Shown here one piece after another: positions 17,736 through 28,008 of a DNA stretch of 64,000 nucleotides. The stretch covers positions 3,658,001 to 3,722,000 of the forward strand of contig NC_015564.1 of the NCBI RefSeq assembly GCF_000214175.1, in the 5' to 3' direction. The translations under genes were made by a program, and so were the position numbers. The notes beneath the pieces were generated by a model. The model had not been told where the DNA came from. It saw only the letters and a list, made by a program, of their open reading frames with translations, and did no database searches. Each line of letters opens with the position of its first letter. Positions within the stretch are counted from its first letter, which is position 1. The stretch is from Hoyosella subflava DQS3-9A1. Lineage in GTDB: Bacteria > Actinomycetota > Actinomycetes > Mycobacteriales > Mycobacteriaceae.

Positions 17736-18951
17736 TCAAACCTTCGTCAATCTGCTCGCTTGTCACGATCAGCGGCGGAATCATGCGCACGGTGTTCATG
17801 TACGCGCCGCACATCAGCAGCAACAACCCCTTCTTCCCGGCAAGTTGTTGAGCTGCTGCGGCTTTCGTGCCGTCGGGCTTGCCGTTCTCGTCGACGAACT
17901 CACTGCCCACGAGCAGGCCGAGGCCACGGGTGTCACCGATAGCTTTGGTGGCCAGATTCGCCGCACCGTGCAAGAGTTGCGTCCCGCGCTGGGCGGCATT
18001 GTCTACCAGCCCTTCGTCACGGATGACATCGATCGTCGCGACGGCAGCGGCACAAGCAACCGCGTTTCCGCCGTACGTGCCACCCTGCGAGCCAGGCCAG
18101 GCTTTGGCCATCAACGCTTCCGGTGCGGCAATCCCGGAGAGCGGGAACCCGCTGGCCAGTCCCTTGGCAATCGTGATGACGTCGGGCTTGATATCGAAGT
18201 GCTGATGGCCGAAGAACTTGCCGGTGCGGCCGAAGCCCGTCTGGATCTCATCGAGGATCAGCACGATCCCATGCTGATCGGCGCGCTCGCGGAGGCCCTG
18301 GAAAAACCGCGTGTTTCCGGGCACATACCCGCCCTCACCCAATACCGGCTCGACGATGAACGCTGCCGTCTCCTTCGGTGAGCTGATCGTCGCGAAGAGG
18401 TAGTCGAGCTCGCGCAGAGCGAAGTCAGTTGCCTCCTCCTCGCTCCAGCCCCAGCGGAATGCCGTAGGGAACGGCGCAACATGCACTCCCGCCATCAGCG
18501 GGCTGAAGCCCGCACTAAACCGGGTTCCAGACGTCGTCATCGAGGCTGCTGCAACCGTGCGTCCGTGGAAGCCGCCGTGGAAAACGATGACGTTGGGCCG
18601 TCCCGTTGCTTGCCGGGCGAGCCGCAGCGCCGCTTCGACAGCTTCACTTCCCGAGTTCGAGAAGAACAGCGAATCGAGCCCCTCAGGAAGCACCTCGCCG
18701 AGCTTTTCGACTAGCTCCAGCATGGGCTTGTGCATGACGGTCGTATATTGCCCGTGGATCAGCGATCCGACCTGGGCGCGCGCGGCCTCGACGACGCGTG
18801 GGTGGCAGTGTCCGGTACTCGTGACTCCGATACCCGCGGTGAAGTCGAGGTATCGCCGTCCGTCGGTGCCGTATAGGTAGCAGCCCTCGCCGTGATCGAC
18901 GGTGACCGGGGTCGCTTGCTTGAGGAGTGGAGATATCCGTGTCACTGACAC
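17704..18951 (-). CDS. gabT: 4-aminobutyrate aminotransferase (class III PLP)
   Basis: A 415-residue PLP enzyme moving the amino group of GABA, or a related omega-amino acid, to 2-oxoglutarate, giving succinic semialdehyde and glutamate. The cofactor lysine is K263 in TIAKGLASGFPLSG; ILDEIQTGFGRTG holds the ring-contacting Asp; NSGSEAVEAALRLAR and GGFHGRT are class III hallmarks. It starts at GTG with GGGAGG upstream. The divergent neighbour is a semialdehyde dehydrogenase, which supports the GABA or beta-alanine role. A palindromic site in the 75-base gap probably controls both. Beta-alanine, ornithine or 5-aminovalerate specificity cannot be excluded. Confidence 0.9.
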   Translation of the reverse strand: MSVTRISPLLKQATPVTVDHGEGCYLYGTDGRRYLDFTAGIGVTSTGHCHPRVVEAARAQVGSLIHGQYTTVMHKPMLELVEKLGEVLPEGLDSLFFSNSGSEAVEAALRLARQATGRPNVIVFHGGFHGRTVAAASMTTSGTRFSAGFSPLMAGVHVAPFPTAFRWGWSEEEATDFALRELDYLFATISSPKETAAFIVEPVLGEGGYVPGNTRFFQGLRERADQHGIVLILDEIQTGFGRTGKFFGHQHFDIKPDVITIAKGLASGFPLSGIAAPEALMAKAWPGSQGGTYGGNAVACAAAVATIDVIRDEGLVDNAAQRGTQLLHGAANLATKAIGDTRGLGLLVGSEFVDENGKPDGTKAAAAQQLAGKKGLLLLMCGAYMNTVRMIPPLIVTSEQIDEGLSIWEEVLAEI

Positions 18952-18964
18952 CCTCCCATTGTCG

Positions 18965-18978
18965 GATTGTCAACAATA
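18965..18978. promoter_or_regulatory. Candidate GntR operator between gabT and gabD
   Basis: GATTGTCAACAATA carries the perfect arms ATTGT/ACAAT (18966-18970 and 18973-18977), the same arms and spacing as the site at 10013-10026. On the minus strand TTGACA overlaps it and could serve as the gabT -35. No other gene-regulator pair is close, so a shared GntR regulator is the simplest reading. Confidence 0.65.
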
Positions 18979-19026
18979 GGCATACCATGGCCTCGACAGT
19001 GAGGCAATGGCGAAGAAGGAGTTGCG

Positions 19027-20490
19027 ATGCCCCCCACCGCTCAGGAAGAGCGCGAAGCGATCGCGTCGGTCCCTACCGGTCTGTTTGTCGGCGGGCAATG
19101 GCGCGAGACCGAGAAAACTTTCGCGGTTACCGACCCCTCGACCGGCGAAACGCTGTGTGACGTCGCGGACGCGAATCCTGACGAAGCGATGGCTGCGCTC
19201 GATGCAGCCGCCAAAGCCCAGGCTGGCTGGGCCGCCACTCCCGCTAGAGAACGCAGCGAGATCCTCAGCCGCGCCCACCAACTCCTGATCGATGAGAAAG
19301 AACGACTCGCTCTCATCATGACGCTCGAGATGGGCAAGCCGCTTGCGGAGGCACGCGGCGAAATCGGCTATGCCGCCGAGTTCTTCCGATGGTTTGCGGA
19401 AGAGGCTGTGCGCATTGACGGAGGGTTCATGCCTTCGCCAGCCGGTAACGCACGCTTCCTCGTGACACGCCAGCCTGTCGGACCCAGCATTCTGATCACA
19501 CCGTGGAACTTCCCGATGGCCATGGGCACGCGCAAGATCGGCCCGGCGATTGCCGCCGGCTGCACCTCTATCATCAAGCCCGCCGAATTCACGCCGCTCT
19601 CCATGCTTGCTCTCGCTGAAATTCTGCAACGTGCCGGACTTCCCGACGGCGTAGTCAACGTTGTCACCACAACGAACCCCAGCAAGGTGATGCCGCCGCT
19701 CATTTACGACCCACGCAGCCGCAAGCTGTCCTTCACCGGATCCACCGAGGTCGGCAAGATCCTCCTTGAGCAGTGCTCGAAGACAGTGATGCGTACATCC
19801 ATGGAACTTGGGGGCAACGCGCCCTTCATCGTCTTCGAGGACGCAGACATCGACGAAGCCGTGAACGGCGCGATGGCGGCAAAGATGCGCAATATTGGGC
19901 AGGCGTGCACCGCCGCCAACCGCATCTACGTACAGCGCGCTGTCGCCGACGAGTTCGTCAGCAAACTCAGCGAGCGCATGGGAGCGCTGGAGATGGGGCG
20001 CGGCACAGAAGACGGTGTTGTAGTCGGGCCACTCATCGAGCAGGCGGCGATCGACAAAGTGACTCAGCTCGTGGCTGACGCAACTGACCGCGGCGCCAAT
20101 ATCGTCCTCGGCGGCGAGCGCCCCGAACGGCCAGGCTACTTCTACCCCGCTACTCTTCTGACCGGCGTGCCCGACGACGCTGAGATGGCGAACACAGAAA
20201 TCTTCGGCCCCGTCGCGGCCGTAAGCGTGTTCGATACAGAGGAAGAGGTCGTCAGTCGCGCGAACAACACGCCGTTCGGGCTAGTGGCGTACGTCTATAC
20301 AGAAAATCTCCGACGAGGACTCCGTGTCTGCGAAGCCCTCGAATCGGGCATGGTGGGGCTGAACCAGGGAGTCGTCTCGAATCCGGCGGCACCGTTTGGT
20401 GGTGTCAAGGAATCCGGGCTCGGCCGTGAGGGCGGATTCACCGGGATCGATGAGTTCCTTGAGGTCAAGTACGTGGGCGTGCAGATGTAG
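19027..20490 (+). CDS. gabD: Succinate-semialdehyde dehydrogenase (NAD(P)+)
   Basis: A 487-residue aldehyde dehydrogenase completing the GABA shunt by oxidising succinic semialdehyde to succinate. The catalytic Cys294 is in GQACTAANR, the general base Glu260 in MELGGNAPF, and the cofactor loop FTGSTEVGK is present. The segments ITPWNFPMAMGTRKIGPA and PFGGVKESGLGREGG match the SSADH group. A GAAGGAG ribosome site precedes the ATG at 19027. It is divergent from gabT and shares its operator. Confidence 0.92.
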   Translation: MPPTAQEEREAIASVPTGLFVGGQWRETEKTFAVTDPSTGETLCDVADANPDEAMAALDAAAKAQAGWAATPARERSEILSRAHQLLIDEKERLALIMTLEMGKPLAEARGEIGYAAEFFRWFAEEAVRIDGGFMPSPAGNARFLVTRQPVGPSILITPWNFPMAMGTRKIGPAIAAGCTSIIKPAEFTPLSMLALAEILQRAGLPDGVVNVVTTTNPSKVMPPLIYDPRSRKLSFTGSTEVGKILLEQCSKTVMRTSMELGGNAPFIVFEDADIDEAVNGAMAAKMRNIGQACTAANRIYVQRAVADEFVSKLSERMGALEMGRGTEDGVVVGPLIEQAAIDKVTQLVADATDRGANIVLGGERPERPGYFYPATLLTGVPDDAEMANTEIFGPVAAVSVFDTEEEVVSRANNTPFGLVAYVYTENLRRGLRVCEALESGMVGLNQGVVSNPAAPFGGVKESGLGREGGFTGIDEFLEVKYVGVQM

Positions 20491-20495
20491 GACGA

Positions 20496-20765
20496 CTAGC
20501 GTTCGGCATCGTCCGCGTCGTAGTCCGCGTCTTCATCCTCGTACTCGGCATAATCCTCGCGCTGTCGCAGTTCACGCGGCTTGTCCTGCTCAGCGCGCTT
20601 CGCTGCCTCAACCATCTCGAAGCCGTCGGTGACCCAATCACCGATCTCGCGTGCGACACCGGCGACAGCACCGGTGATGATCACTGTGATGCGGCCGACG
20701 TGCGTCGCAGCCGATTCAACCAGCTGCTGGGTGACGTCTTTGCCGCGCTCCAGCTTCCCGACCAT
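20496..20765 (-). CDS. Small conserved-type protein, function unknown
   Basis: An 89-residue protein. Residues 1-55 form an amphipathic to weakly hydrophobic helical region (ITVIITGAVAGVAREIGDW). The last third is highly charged, alternating Glu, Asp and Tyr (EDYAEYEDEDADYDADD). No catalytic motif is seen. Its ATG lies 8 bases after the stop of the desaturase gene on the same strand, so the two are probably one transcript, and a role at the membrane near the desaturase is conceivable. I do not recognise the family. Confidence 0.65.
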   Translation of the reverse strand: MVGKLERGKDVTQQLVESAATHVGRITVIITGAVAGVAREIGDWVTDGFEMVEAAKRAEQDKPRELRQREDYAEYEDEDADYDADDAER

Positions 20766-20773
20766 ATCCCCTC

Positions 20774-22018
20774 CTAAGCCTGGGAAGATTTGCGCTCAAC
20801 CATAACAGTGCGCACCTTCTCGGGCTTCACGAGTGACGGGGGCAACGCCAGCTTGCAAATCTTCTTCCACGCCGAGAACATCTGCTTCGGCAGCGGACCC
20901 GTGTTGTAGGGCACACCAAACTGGGCGCAGAGTTCTTGCACCTCGCGTGAGATGTCAGGAAGGCGGCATGACGGGATGTCCGGAAAGAGATGGTGCTCGA
21001 TCTGAAAACCCGTACTGCCGGAAAGAATATGAAGCAACCGGGACCCGGTGAAGTTCGCCGAGCCAAGCAGTTGCCGCAGATACCACTCGCCGCGCCCCTC
21101 CCCGGCGATCTCTTCCTCCGTGAAAGTCTGAGCGCCCGCCGGGAAATGCCCGCAGTAGATCAGGTTGCCGACCCACAGGTTCCGGACGATATTTGCCACC
21201 GCATTGCCCGCGATTGTCAGGGGAAACAGCGGGCCCGTCAGCGCGGGGAAGAAGACATAATCCTTCGCGGCCTGGGGTGCGATCTTCTCCCACCAGTGCC
21301 GGGACACCTTCTTCAGGTTCGTCCAGCGGTCCCCGGGCAACACTGAATGATCTAGTTCAAGGACATGCAGGGCAGCCAGCCATTCGAACAGAGTGACAAT
21401 CGCGGCCGCAATGACAGGGTTGAGCAGGAAGAACGGGTGCCATGGCTGATCTTCGTCAAGCCGCATCACGCCGAAGCCGATATCGCGATCCTGACCCACT
21501 ACGTTCGTAAATGTGTGGTGACGGTAGTTATGACTGTAACGCCACAAATCGGCTTGTACGACAATGTCCCACTCGTATACCCGAGAATTCAGGCCCCGCT
21601 CGCGCATAAAGTCGTACTGGCCATGCATCAGGTTGTGGCCGATTTCTAGATTATCGAGAATCTTCGACATACTCAGCGAAGCGACTGCGGCGATCCACAC
21701 CGGCGGAATGAATCCGAGGAAGAAAAGTCCGCGGCCCGCGGCTTCGAATGCCCGCTGAGCACGAATGACTTTGTAAATGTAATCCCGATCACGCTCACCC
21801 AGGTCCGCCAGCACCCGTTCGCGAATAGCGTCGAGAGCGCGCCCGAACTCCTCCACCTGCTCAGCCGTCAGCCGCACCGGCTCCGAATGCTGTGCCTCAG
21901 CGCCCCGAACAAAAGAGGCATTCCGAATTAATGGGATTCCTTTGAGTGTGCGAACCGGTGCTGAGCCAGGCCGCCCGGCATCTTCCCCGAAGAAGCCAAT
22001 AAGCGGTAGAGCCACCAT
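20774..22018 (-). CDS. Membrane fatty acid desaturase, DesA3-like (copy 1)
   Basis: A 414-residue di-iron desaturase inserting a cis double bond into acyl-CoA, using O2 and electrons from a ferredoxin-type reductase. The three histidine boxes are GHNLMHG (127-133), HNYRHH (163-168) and QIEHHLFPDIP near the end, and hydrophobic helices lie between them. The start at ATG 22018 has GGAGGG six bases upstream and is preferred over 22063. It is about half identical by eye to the copy at 24643-25899, so they are duplicates. It resembles DesA3 (Rv3229c), the stearoyl-CoA delta-9 desaturase. Unlike the other copy it has no adjacent reductase. Confidence 0.92.
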   Translation of the reverse strand: MVALPLIGFFGEDAGRPGSAPVRTLKGIPLIRNASFVRGAEAQHSEPVRLTAEQVEEFGRALDAIRERVLADLGERDRDYIYKVIRAQRAFEAAGRGLFFLGFIPPVWIAAVASLSMSKILDNLEIGHNLMHGQYDFMRERGLNSRVYEWDIVVQADLWRYSHNYRHHTFTNVVGQDRDIGFGVMRLDEDQPWHPFFLLNPVIAAAIVTLFEWLAALHVLELDHSVLPGDRWTNLKKVSRHWWEKIAPQAAKDYVFFPALTGPLFPLTIAGNAVANIVRNLWVGNLIYCGHFPAGAQTFTEEEIAGEGRGEWYLRQLLGSANFTGSRLLHILSGSTGFQIEHHLFPDIPSCRLPDISREVQELCAQFGVPYNTGPLPKQMFSAWKKICKLALPPSLVKPEKVRTVMVERKSSQA

Positions 22019-22266
22019 ACGCACGCCCTCCCACATGAACTGCATACTGCACAAGATCGTCACTGATCTCGATAGAGATTACTTGAACCGCGTGCGTACA
22101 AGCATCGCGATATGAAGAACATCACGTTATTCGAACAGATTGTCGCCATTTTGCTATCGCATGGAGATTACCCGTATACCTAGGCGCGCCGCGCCGCACA
22201 CAGCTGTGTCGTGGGCCACTGTCTGCGGACTCCCTACGTCATACTGGCGTCCACGCCCATGTTCAC

Positions 22267-23217
22267 GTGACGAGAAGATTGAGACTCATGCCTCGAACTC
22301 CCGGGACGCTCCGTGCCTCAGCAGCGGCGGCTGTACTCGCTGTGTTCGCAAGCGCCTGCAGCCCTAGCAGCTCTGAGCCCGCGGAAAACCAGCTCGACGA
22401 GTTCTTTCCGCCGCAGGGCTCGCTGCAGTTGCCCGATGCTGCACCTCCTGGTGTCCCGCCACGCTGCGCACCGGGAGGCGGCCGGACAGTCGAACCTGGC
22501 ATCCTCACAATCGCCACCGATGATCCTGCCTATGAGCCCTGGTTCACCGAAAACGATCCCGCAAACGGGCAAGGCTTCGAAGGTGCGGTGGCGCGCGCGG
22601 TGGCTGAAGGCCTGGGATACGCGCCGGACCTCACCTCGTTTGTCCGTGTGGCTTTCAACGAAGCCCTGGAGGCAGGACCGAAAGACTTCGATTTCGCGAT
22701 CAGTCAGTTCAGCATCCTTGGTCAGCGCAGAGAGAACGTCGACTTCTCAGCGCCTTACTATGCCGTTGCGCAAGCGGTGGTGACACTCGAAGACAACGCA
22801 GCCGCCGGTGCCACTGCCCTCGCCGACCTCGAAGAGCTACAGCTAGGCGCGCACGAAGGCTCGACGGCACTCTATGCCGCCGCGCACAGCATCCACCCAC
22901 AGGACGAGCCACGCGTCTATCCGACGACGGAGGGCGCAATCGAAGCGCTGGAGAACGGCGAGATCGATGCGCTCATCGCAGATCTGCCGACTGCGGTACA
23001 GATCGCCGACGAGCGTCTCTCCCCCAATGGCGTCGTCGTGGGGCGGTTCCCAGCGCCGAACGAAGTCACAGAGTTTTTTGGACTCGTACTCGAAAAGGGA
23101 AGCGCATTCACCGAATGCGCGACGATCGCGCTCGAGAATCTGCACCACGAGGGAGTACTCGAAAACCTCGCCGACGAATGGCTGTCCGGTCAGGACGAAG
23201 TCCGCGTGCTGCGATAG
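22267..23217 (+). CDS. Solute-binding lipoprotein, family 3 (amino acid type)
   Basis: A 316-residue extracytoplasmic receptor. A signal sequence leads to a lipid-attachment cysteine in FASAC, where the -3 residue is Ala rather than the usual Leu. The mature part has family 3 features: GILTIATDDPAYEPW, GFEGAVARAVAEGLG, FDFAISQFSIL..R...VDFSAPYY, and GEIDALIADLPTA. No permease or ATPase genes are next to it. It lies 18 bases upstream of gdhA on the same strand, so glutamate or another amino acid is a reasonable ligand guess. GTG 22267 is the first start; ATG 22288 is equally possible. Confidence 0.85.
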   Translation: MTRRLRLMPRTPGTLRASAAAAVLAVFASACSPSSSEPAENQLDEFFPPQGSLQLPDAAPPGVPPRCAPGGGRTVEPGILTIATDDPAYEPWFTENDPANGQGFEGAVARAVAEGLGYAPDLTSFVRVAFNEALEAGPKDFDFAISQFSILGQRRENVDFSAPYYAVAQAVVTLEDNAAAGATALADLEELQLGAHEGSTALYAAAHSIHPQDEPRVYPTTEGAIEALENGEIDALIADLPTAVQIADERLSPNGVVVGRFPAPNEVTEFFGLVLEKGSAFTECATIALENLHHEGVLENLADEWLSGQDEVRVLR

Positions 23218-24573
<1,356 letters not shown>

Positions 24574-24595
24574 CCGAACCGGCCGAACCGACAAC

Positions 24596-24624
24596 GGCCC
24601 GGACAGGCGATGCCTGTCCGGGCC
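24596..24624. terminator. Strong bidirectional hairpin between gdhA and the desaturase gene
   Basis: A perfect 13-bp stem, GGCCCGGACAGGC (24596-24608) with its complement at 24612-24624, and a 3-base loop GAT. It lies between two convergent genes and has no clear T tract, as is common in high-GC actinobacteria. Confidence 0.85.
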
Positions 24625-24642
24625 GATTGATCGCACGGTTAC

Positions 24643-25899
24643 TTACGCGGCTGGGTCTTTCTCGACGTCAGCGGCACGCTCGATGATGACGCCTGCTGGC
24701 TCGTCCATCTTCACGAGCGCATCAGGAACCGCAAGCTTGAAGATCTTGCCCCACACTGAGCCGATCTGCTTGAAGAACGGTCCCTTGTTGTACGGGAGGC
24801 CGTACTTCGTGGCGATCCGCTCAACCTCAGGAGCCATCTCCGGGTAGCGGAAGGCCGGGATATCCGGGAACAAGTGGTGCTCGATCTGGTGCGACAGGTT
24901 GCCCGACATGATGTGGAACAACTTGCCACCGGTGATGTTTGCGGAACCCAGCATCTGACGCAGGTACCACTCAGCGCGGGTTTCGTTCGCGGTCTCTTCC
25001 TTGGTGAACACCTGGACACCGGTTGGGAAGTGACCACAGAAGATGATGCTGTAGGCCCACACGTTGCGGATCAGGTTGGCAGCGAAGTTGCCGGCCAGAG
25101 TGGTCGGGAACAGGGGCCCGGTCAGCGCTGGGAACATCACATAGTCCTTCAGCGCCTGGGGGCCTGCCTTGCGCACCCAGCCCTTGGCGAGTTCCTTGAC
25201 CTCGTTCATGTCGCGCTTGCCCTGCACGACCTCTTCAGCGTGCATGTCATGGAGCATGACGCCCCACTCAAAGGCCATCATCAGCGCGAACGCGTACAGC
25301 GGGTTACCCAGGTAGTACGGGTGCCACTTCTGGTCCTTGTCCATCCGCAGGATGCCGTAACCGATGTCGCGGTCCATATCAAGGATGTTGGTGAACGTGT
25401 GGTGCATGTAGTTGTGTGAGTGGCGCCACTGATCGGCGGGACACACGTTGTCCCACTCGAAGACGCGGGAGTTGAGGCCCTTCTCCTTCATCCAGTCATA
25501 CTGGCCGTGCATGACGTTGTGGCCGATCTCCATGTTGTCGAGAATCTTCGCGAGACCAAGGGAGGTCACGGCCAGCGGCCAAGCCGGCAGGACGTACATG
25601 AGGCCGCGACCCGCGACTTCGAGTGCCCGCTGCGCCTTGATGATCTTGTAGATGTAGTCGCGGTCCTTGTCACCCAGATCCGCGACAATGCGGGCACGCA
25701 GTTCCTCGAGTTCGCGGCCAAACTCTTCGACCTGCTCGTGGGTGAGGTGGACGGGCTCCTTGCTGTTCGAGCTGCCGCCCAGCGCCTTCGATGCCTTCGA
25801 AATAGGGGTGGTGGCCACCTTCGTCACGCGTCGACGGAGTTCCTTACCGGGTAGGGACGGGAGGGTGGGTGCGGACACTGGGAGTGTCAATACAGCCAT
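24643..25899 (-). CDS. Membrane fatty acid desaturase, DesA3-like (copy 2)
   Basis: A 418-residue acyl-CoA desaturase with histidine boxes GHNVMHGQYD, HNYMHHTF and QIEHHLFPDIPAF and the same helix layout as the copy at 20774-22018. It follows a ferredoxin reductase gene on the same strand after about 100 bases, the arrangement of M. tuberculosis Rv3230c-Rv3229c, so it is the better DesA3 orthologue candidate, making oleate from stearoyl-CoA. A TetR gene of DesT/FabR type lies divergently upstream of the pair. The Lys- and Ala-rich N-terminus of 45 residues differs from the other copy. Confidence 0.93.
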   Translation of the reverse strand: MAVLTLPVSAPTLPSLPGKELRRRVTKVATTPISKASKALGGSSNSKEPVHLTHEQVEEFGRELEELRARIVADLGDKDRDYIYKIIKAQRALEVAGRGLMYVLPAWPLAVTSLGLAKILDNMEIGHNVMHGQYDWMKEKGLNSRVFEWDNVCPADQWRHSHNYMHHTFTNILDMDRDIGYGILRMDKDQKWHPYYLGNPLYAFALMMAFEWGVMLHDMHAEEVVQGKRDMNEVKELAKGWVRKAGPQALKDYVMFPALTGPLFPTTLAGNFAANLIRNVWAYSIIFCGHFPTGVQVFTKEETANETRAEWYLRQMLGSANITGGKLFHIMSGNLSHQIEHHLFPDIPAFRYPEMAPEVERIATKYGLPYNKGPFFKQIGSVWGKIFKLAVPDALVKMDEPAGVIIERAADVEKDPAA

Positions 25900-26002
25900 G
25901 ATGATGTCTCCTTAGGATGCTTCCGTTGGCGGCATCCATCCCCTGTTTTTGCTATGGGGATACCGTCACGGGTAGTGAACTGGGACTTTTGGACTTAGTT
26001 GA

Positions 26003-27196
26003 TTAGATGTCGATCTCGACGTCACCCACAGCGCGGGAAACGCACAGCTGGATCGGCTCGTCAGGCAGATCGTTGATCTCGCCTGTCAGGAGGCTCTTGG
26101 TGCATCCCGTCTTCTTGACAGCCGTACAGGTGAAGCAAATACCCATGCGGCAGCCGTATTCGGGTGTCAGACCAGCGTCCTCAGCCTCCTCGAGCAACGA
26201 GGATCCGGAGTTCTCCCGATCGACACTGCTTCCACTGAATCGAATTGTGCCGGTAGCTTCTTCGGTGTCATCCGCGACTGCCGGGGCAGTCTGAAACTCT
26301 TCAGTGTGCAGGCGTTCACTCAGGCCCAGATCGTCGTAGAACTCGCGGATAGCCTTCATCATCGGAGGTGGCCCGCAGAGGAACGTCTGCGCCTCGCCGA
26401 ACCACGGCGCTGCGGTGTTCACATGCTCGGATCCGAAGAATCCTTCGAGGTCACCGCCACCACCTGGCGCGGTAGACGCAATCAGAAGAGTCACATTCGG
26501 GTATTTCGAGGCGATGTCCCGCAACACGTCAGCGTGCGGTACATCAGCAACCGTGTCGCAGTAGTGGAGGAACGTGATATCTCCGGTGTATCCCTCGTCG
26601 ACCAGCGTGCGGAGCATCGAGAGTACGGGTGTAATTCCGCTGCCACCGCTGAGCAGCAGCAGCTTGTCCGGGCGTTCCTGCGGGAGATGGAATATGCCAG
26701 CAGCCTGTGAAAGCTCGACGACTAGGCCGGGTTTCGCCTCATCACGCAGGTAGCGGGATACAAAGCCGTCAGGATGCGCCTTGATCGTGAGCTCGATCCT
26801 GCCGTCCTTGCTGTGCGCCGAGTTCGCCGGAGAGAAACAGCGGGTGTGGCGTACACCGTTGATCACAACACCGATCTGGACGAACTGACCGGCCTCAAAG
26901 CCCTTCCACTGACGTGTGGGCTCGAGTTCGAGCGTGACCGTATCCTTGGTGTAACGCTCAACCCGGGTCACCTTTGCGCGCAAATCGCGGACGGTGATCA
27001 TGGGGTTGACGAGTTCGAGGTAGCGGTCGACAGCGTGCGGCGTTGCAAGCTTCTCCACTAGGCTTACCAGCGAGAACCGGGCCTTGAGAGCGGAAACTCG
27101 AGCGACCTTCTGGACCTTTTTGGCGGTCTTGGCGCTCGCGAACCGAGGCGGGTTAGGTGCGGTCGGCAGCGTCCGCGGCGAGATCGATGTCGTCAT
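26003..27196 (-). CDS. Ferredoxin reductase-type electron donor for the desaturase
   Basis: A 397-residue three-domain flavoprotein. The FAD-binding barrel has RHTRCFSPANS, the NAD(P) domain has LLLSGGSGITPVLSML, and the C-terminal plant-type 2Fe-2S domain has CRMGICFTC plus a final cysteine in QLCVSR. It passes electrons from NADPH to the di-iron desaturase encoded just downstream. The pairing and size match Rv3230c, the partner of DesA3. It heads the operon, with divergent palindromic sites and a DesT-like gene upstream. Confidence 0.93.
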   Translation of the reverse strand: MTTSISPRTLPTAPNPPRFASAKTAKKVQKVARVSALKARFSLVSLVEKLATPHAVDRYLELVNPMITVRDLRAKVTRVERYTKDTVTLELEPTRQWKGFEAGQFVQIGVVINGVRHTRCFSPANSAHSKDGRIELTIKAHPDGFVSRYLRDEAKPGLVVELSQAAGIFHLPQERPDKLLLLSGGSGITPVLSMLRTLVDEGYTGDITFLHYCDTVADVPHADVLRDIASKYPNVTLLIASTAPGGGGDLEGFFGSEHVNTAAPWFGEAQTFLCGPPPMMKAIREFYDDLGLSERLHTEEFQTAPAVADDTEEATGTIRFSGSSVDRENSGSSLLEEAEDAGLTPEYGCRMGICFTCTAVKKTGCTKSLLTGEINDLPDEPIQLCVSRAVGDVEIDI

Positions 27197-27261
27197 CGTT
27201 GTCTCCTCATCGTGTGTGCTGAACCTCCGGCACGGCCTCTCAGACCGACGCTCGAACTTTC

Positions 27262-27356
27262 AGTGAACGTGTGTACACCAAAGAGTGTGCCGACTCCTCA
27301 ACCCTCATGTCAACAACCCCTTCCGTGATCCGCATGACAGTGTGTGCGCGTTCACC
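27262..27356. promoter_or_regulatory. Two inverted near-copies of a candidate DesT/FabR-like operator
   Basis: AGTGAACGTGTGTACACC (27262-27279) is an imperfect palindrome with GTGTACAC inside. A second related site, TGTGTGCGCGTTCACC (27341-27356), reads as GGTGAACGCGCACACA on the other strand. Both start with GTGAACG, close to known FabR/DesT sites. They lie between the reductase-desaturase operon and the TetR gene. Confidence 0.5.
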
Positions 27357-27383
27357 GGCCCGTTGCCCCCTAAACTGATTGAT

Positions 27384-28004
27384 GTGACAGGGCCCGGTAG
27401 CAGATCTGAGCGCAAGGAACGTACGCGCCAGGCACTCCTTGATGGGACGCTCGAACTGCTCGATGACCGCAGCTTCGTCAGCGTCTCCCTGCGCGAGGTG
27501 ACTCGCGCAGTTGGGATTGTGCCTACGGCGTTCTACCGGCATTTCGACTCCATGGAGCACCTCGGCGTCAATCTCGTGGAGATGAGTACGCGCGCGCTTC
27601 GCCAGATCCTCCGTGAGGCACGCCGCAACACCAACCCGACGATCCGGGACTTCCTCTCCATCATCGCCCGGGAGGTACGGGAGCATGAGCGGGAATTCCG
27701 CTTTATTACACAGGAACGTTATGGAGGCGTCGCCGAAATCAGACGAGCGATCGCCACCGAACTGCGCTTGTTCTCGCGGGAACTGGCGGCTGAGCTGGCG
27801 CGAATCCCCGCCATGCGCGATTGGGAATACGACGATATCGAATGGGTAGCAGACCTAGGGGTCACCGCAATCATCGCCATCGTTGACGATTTGTTGCGCG
27901 CAGACCCGCGAAACCCAGCTGAAGAGCGTGCCGCAATCAGCCGGGGCACGAACCAGCTTCGCGTGATCGCACTGGGCGTTGCTCAGTGGAAGCTGAAGGG
28001 CTAA
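27384..28004 (+). CDS. TetR family regulator of DesT/FabR type
   Basis: A 206-residue protein from GTG 27384; a longer frame to 27285 would run through the putative operators and is not favoured. The recognition region SLREVTRAVGIVPTAFYRHFDSMEHLG is strikingly like that of FabR and DesT, which sense unsaturated versus saturated acyl-CoA and control desaturation. It is divergent from the ferredoxin reductase-desaturase operon, the same context as in Pseudomonas desT. It probably represses that operon and possibly itself. The ligand is inferred, not shown. Confidence 0.86.
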   Translation: MTGPGSRSERKERTRQALLDGTLELLDDRSFVSVSLREVTRAVGIVPTAFYRHFDSMEHLGVNLVEMSTRALRQILREARRNTNPTIRDFLSIIAREVREHEREFRFITQERYGGVAEIRRAIATELRLFSRELAAELARIPAMRDWEYDDIEWVADLGVTAIIAIVDDLLRADPRNPAEERAAISRGTNQLRVIALGVAQWKLKG

Positions 28005-28008
28005 TTCC

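Noticed and set aside
22066-22079. ATCTC-GATA-GAGAT palindrome upstream of the desaturase
   Set aside because: Arms of only five bases, found once, and not at a clear promoter; too weak to call.
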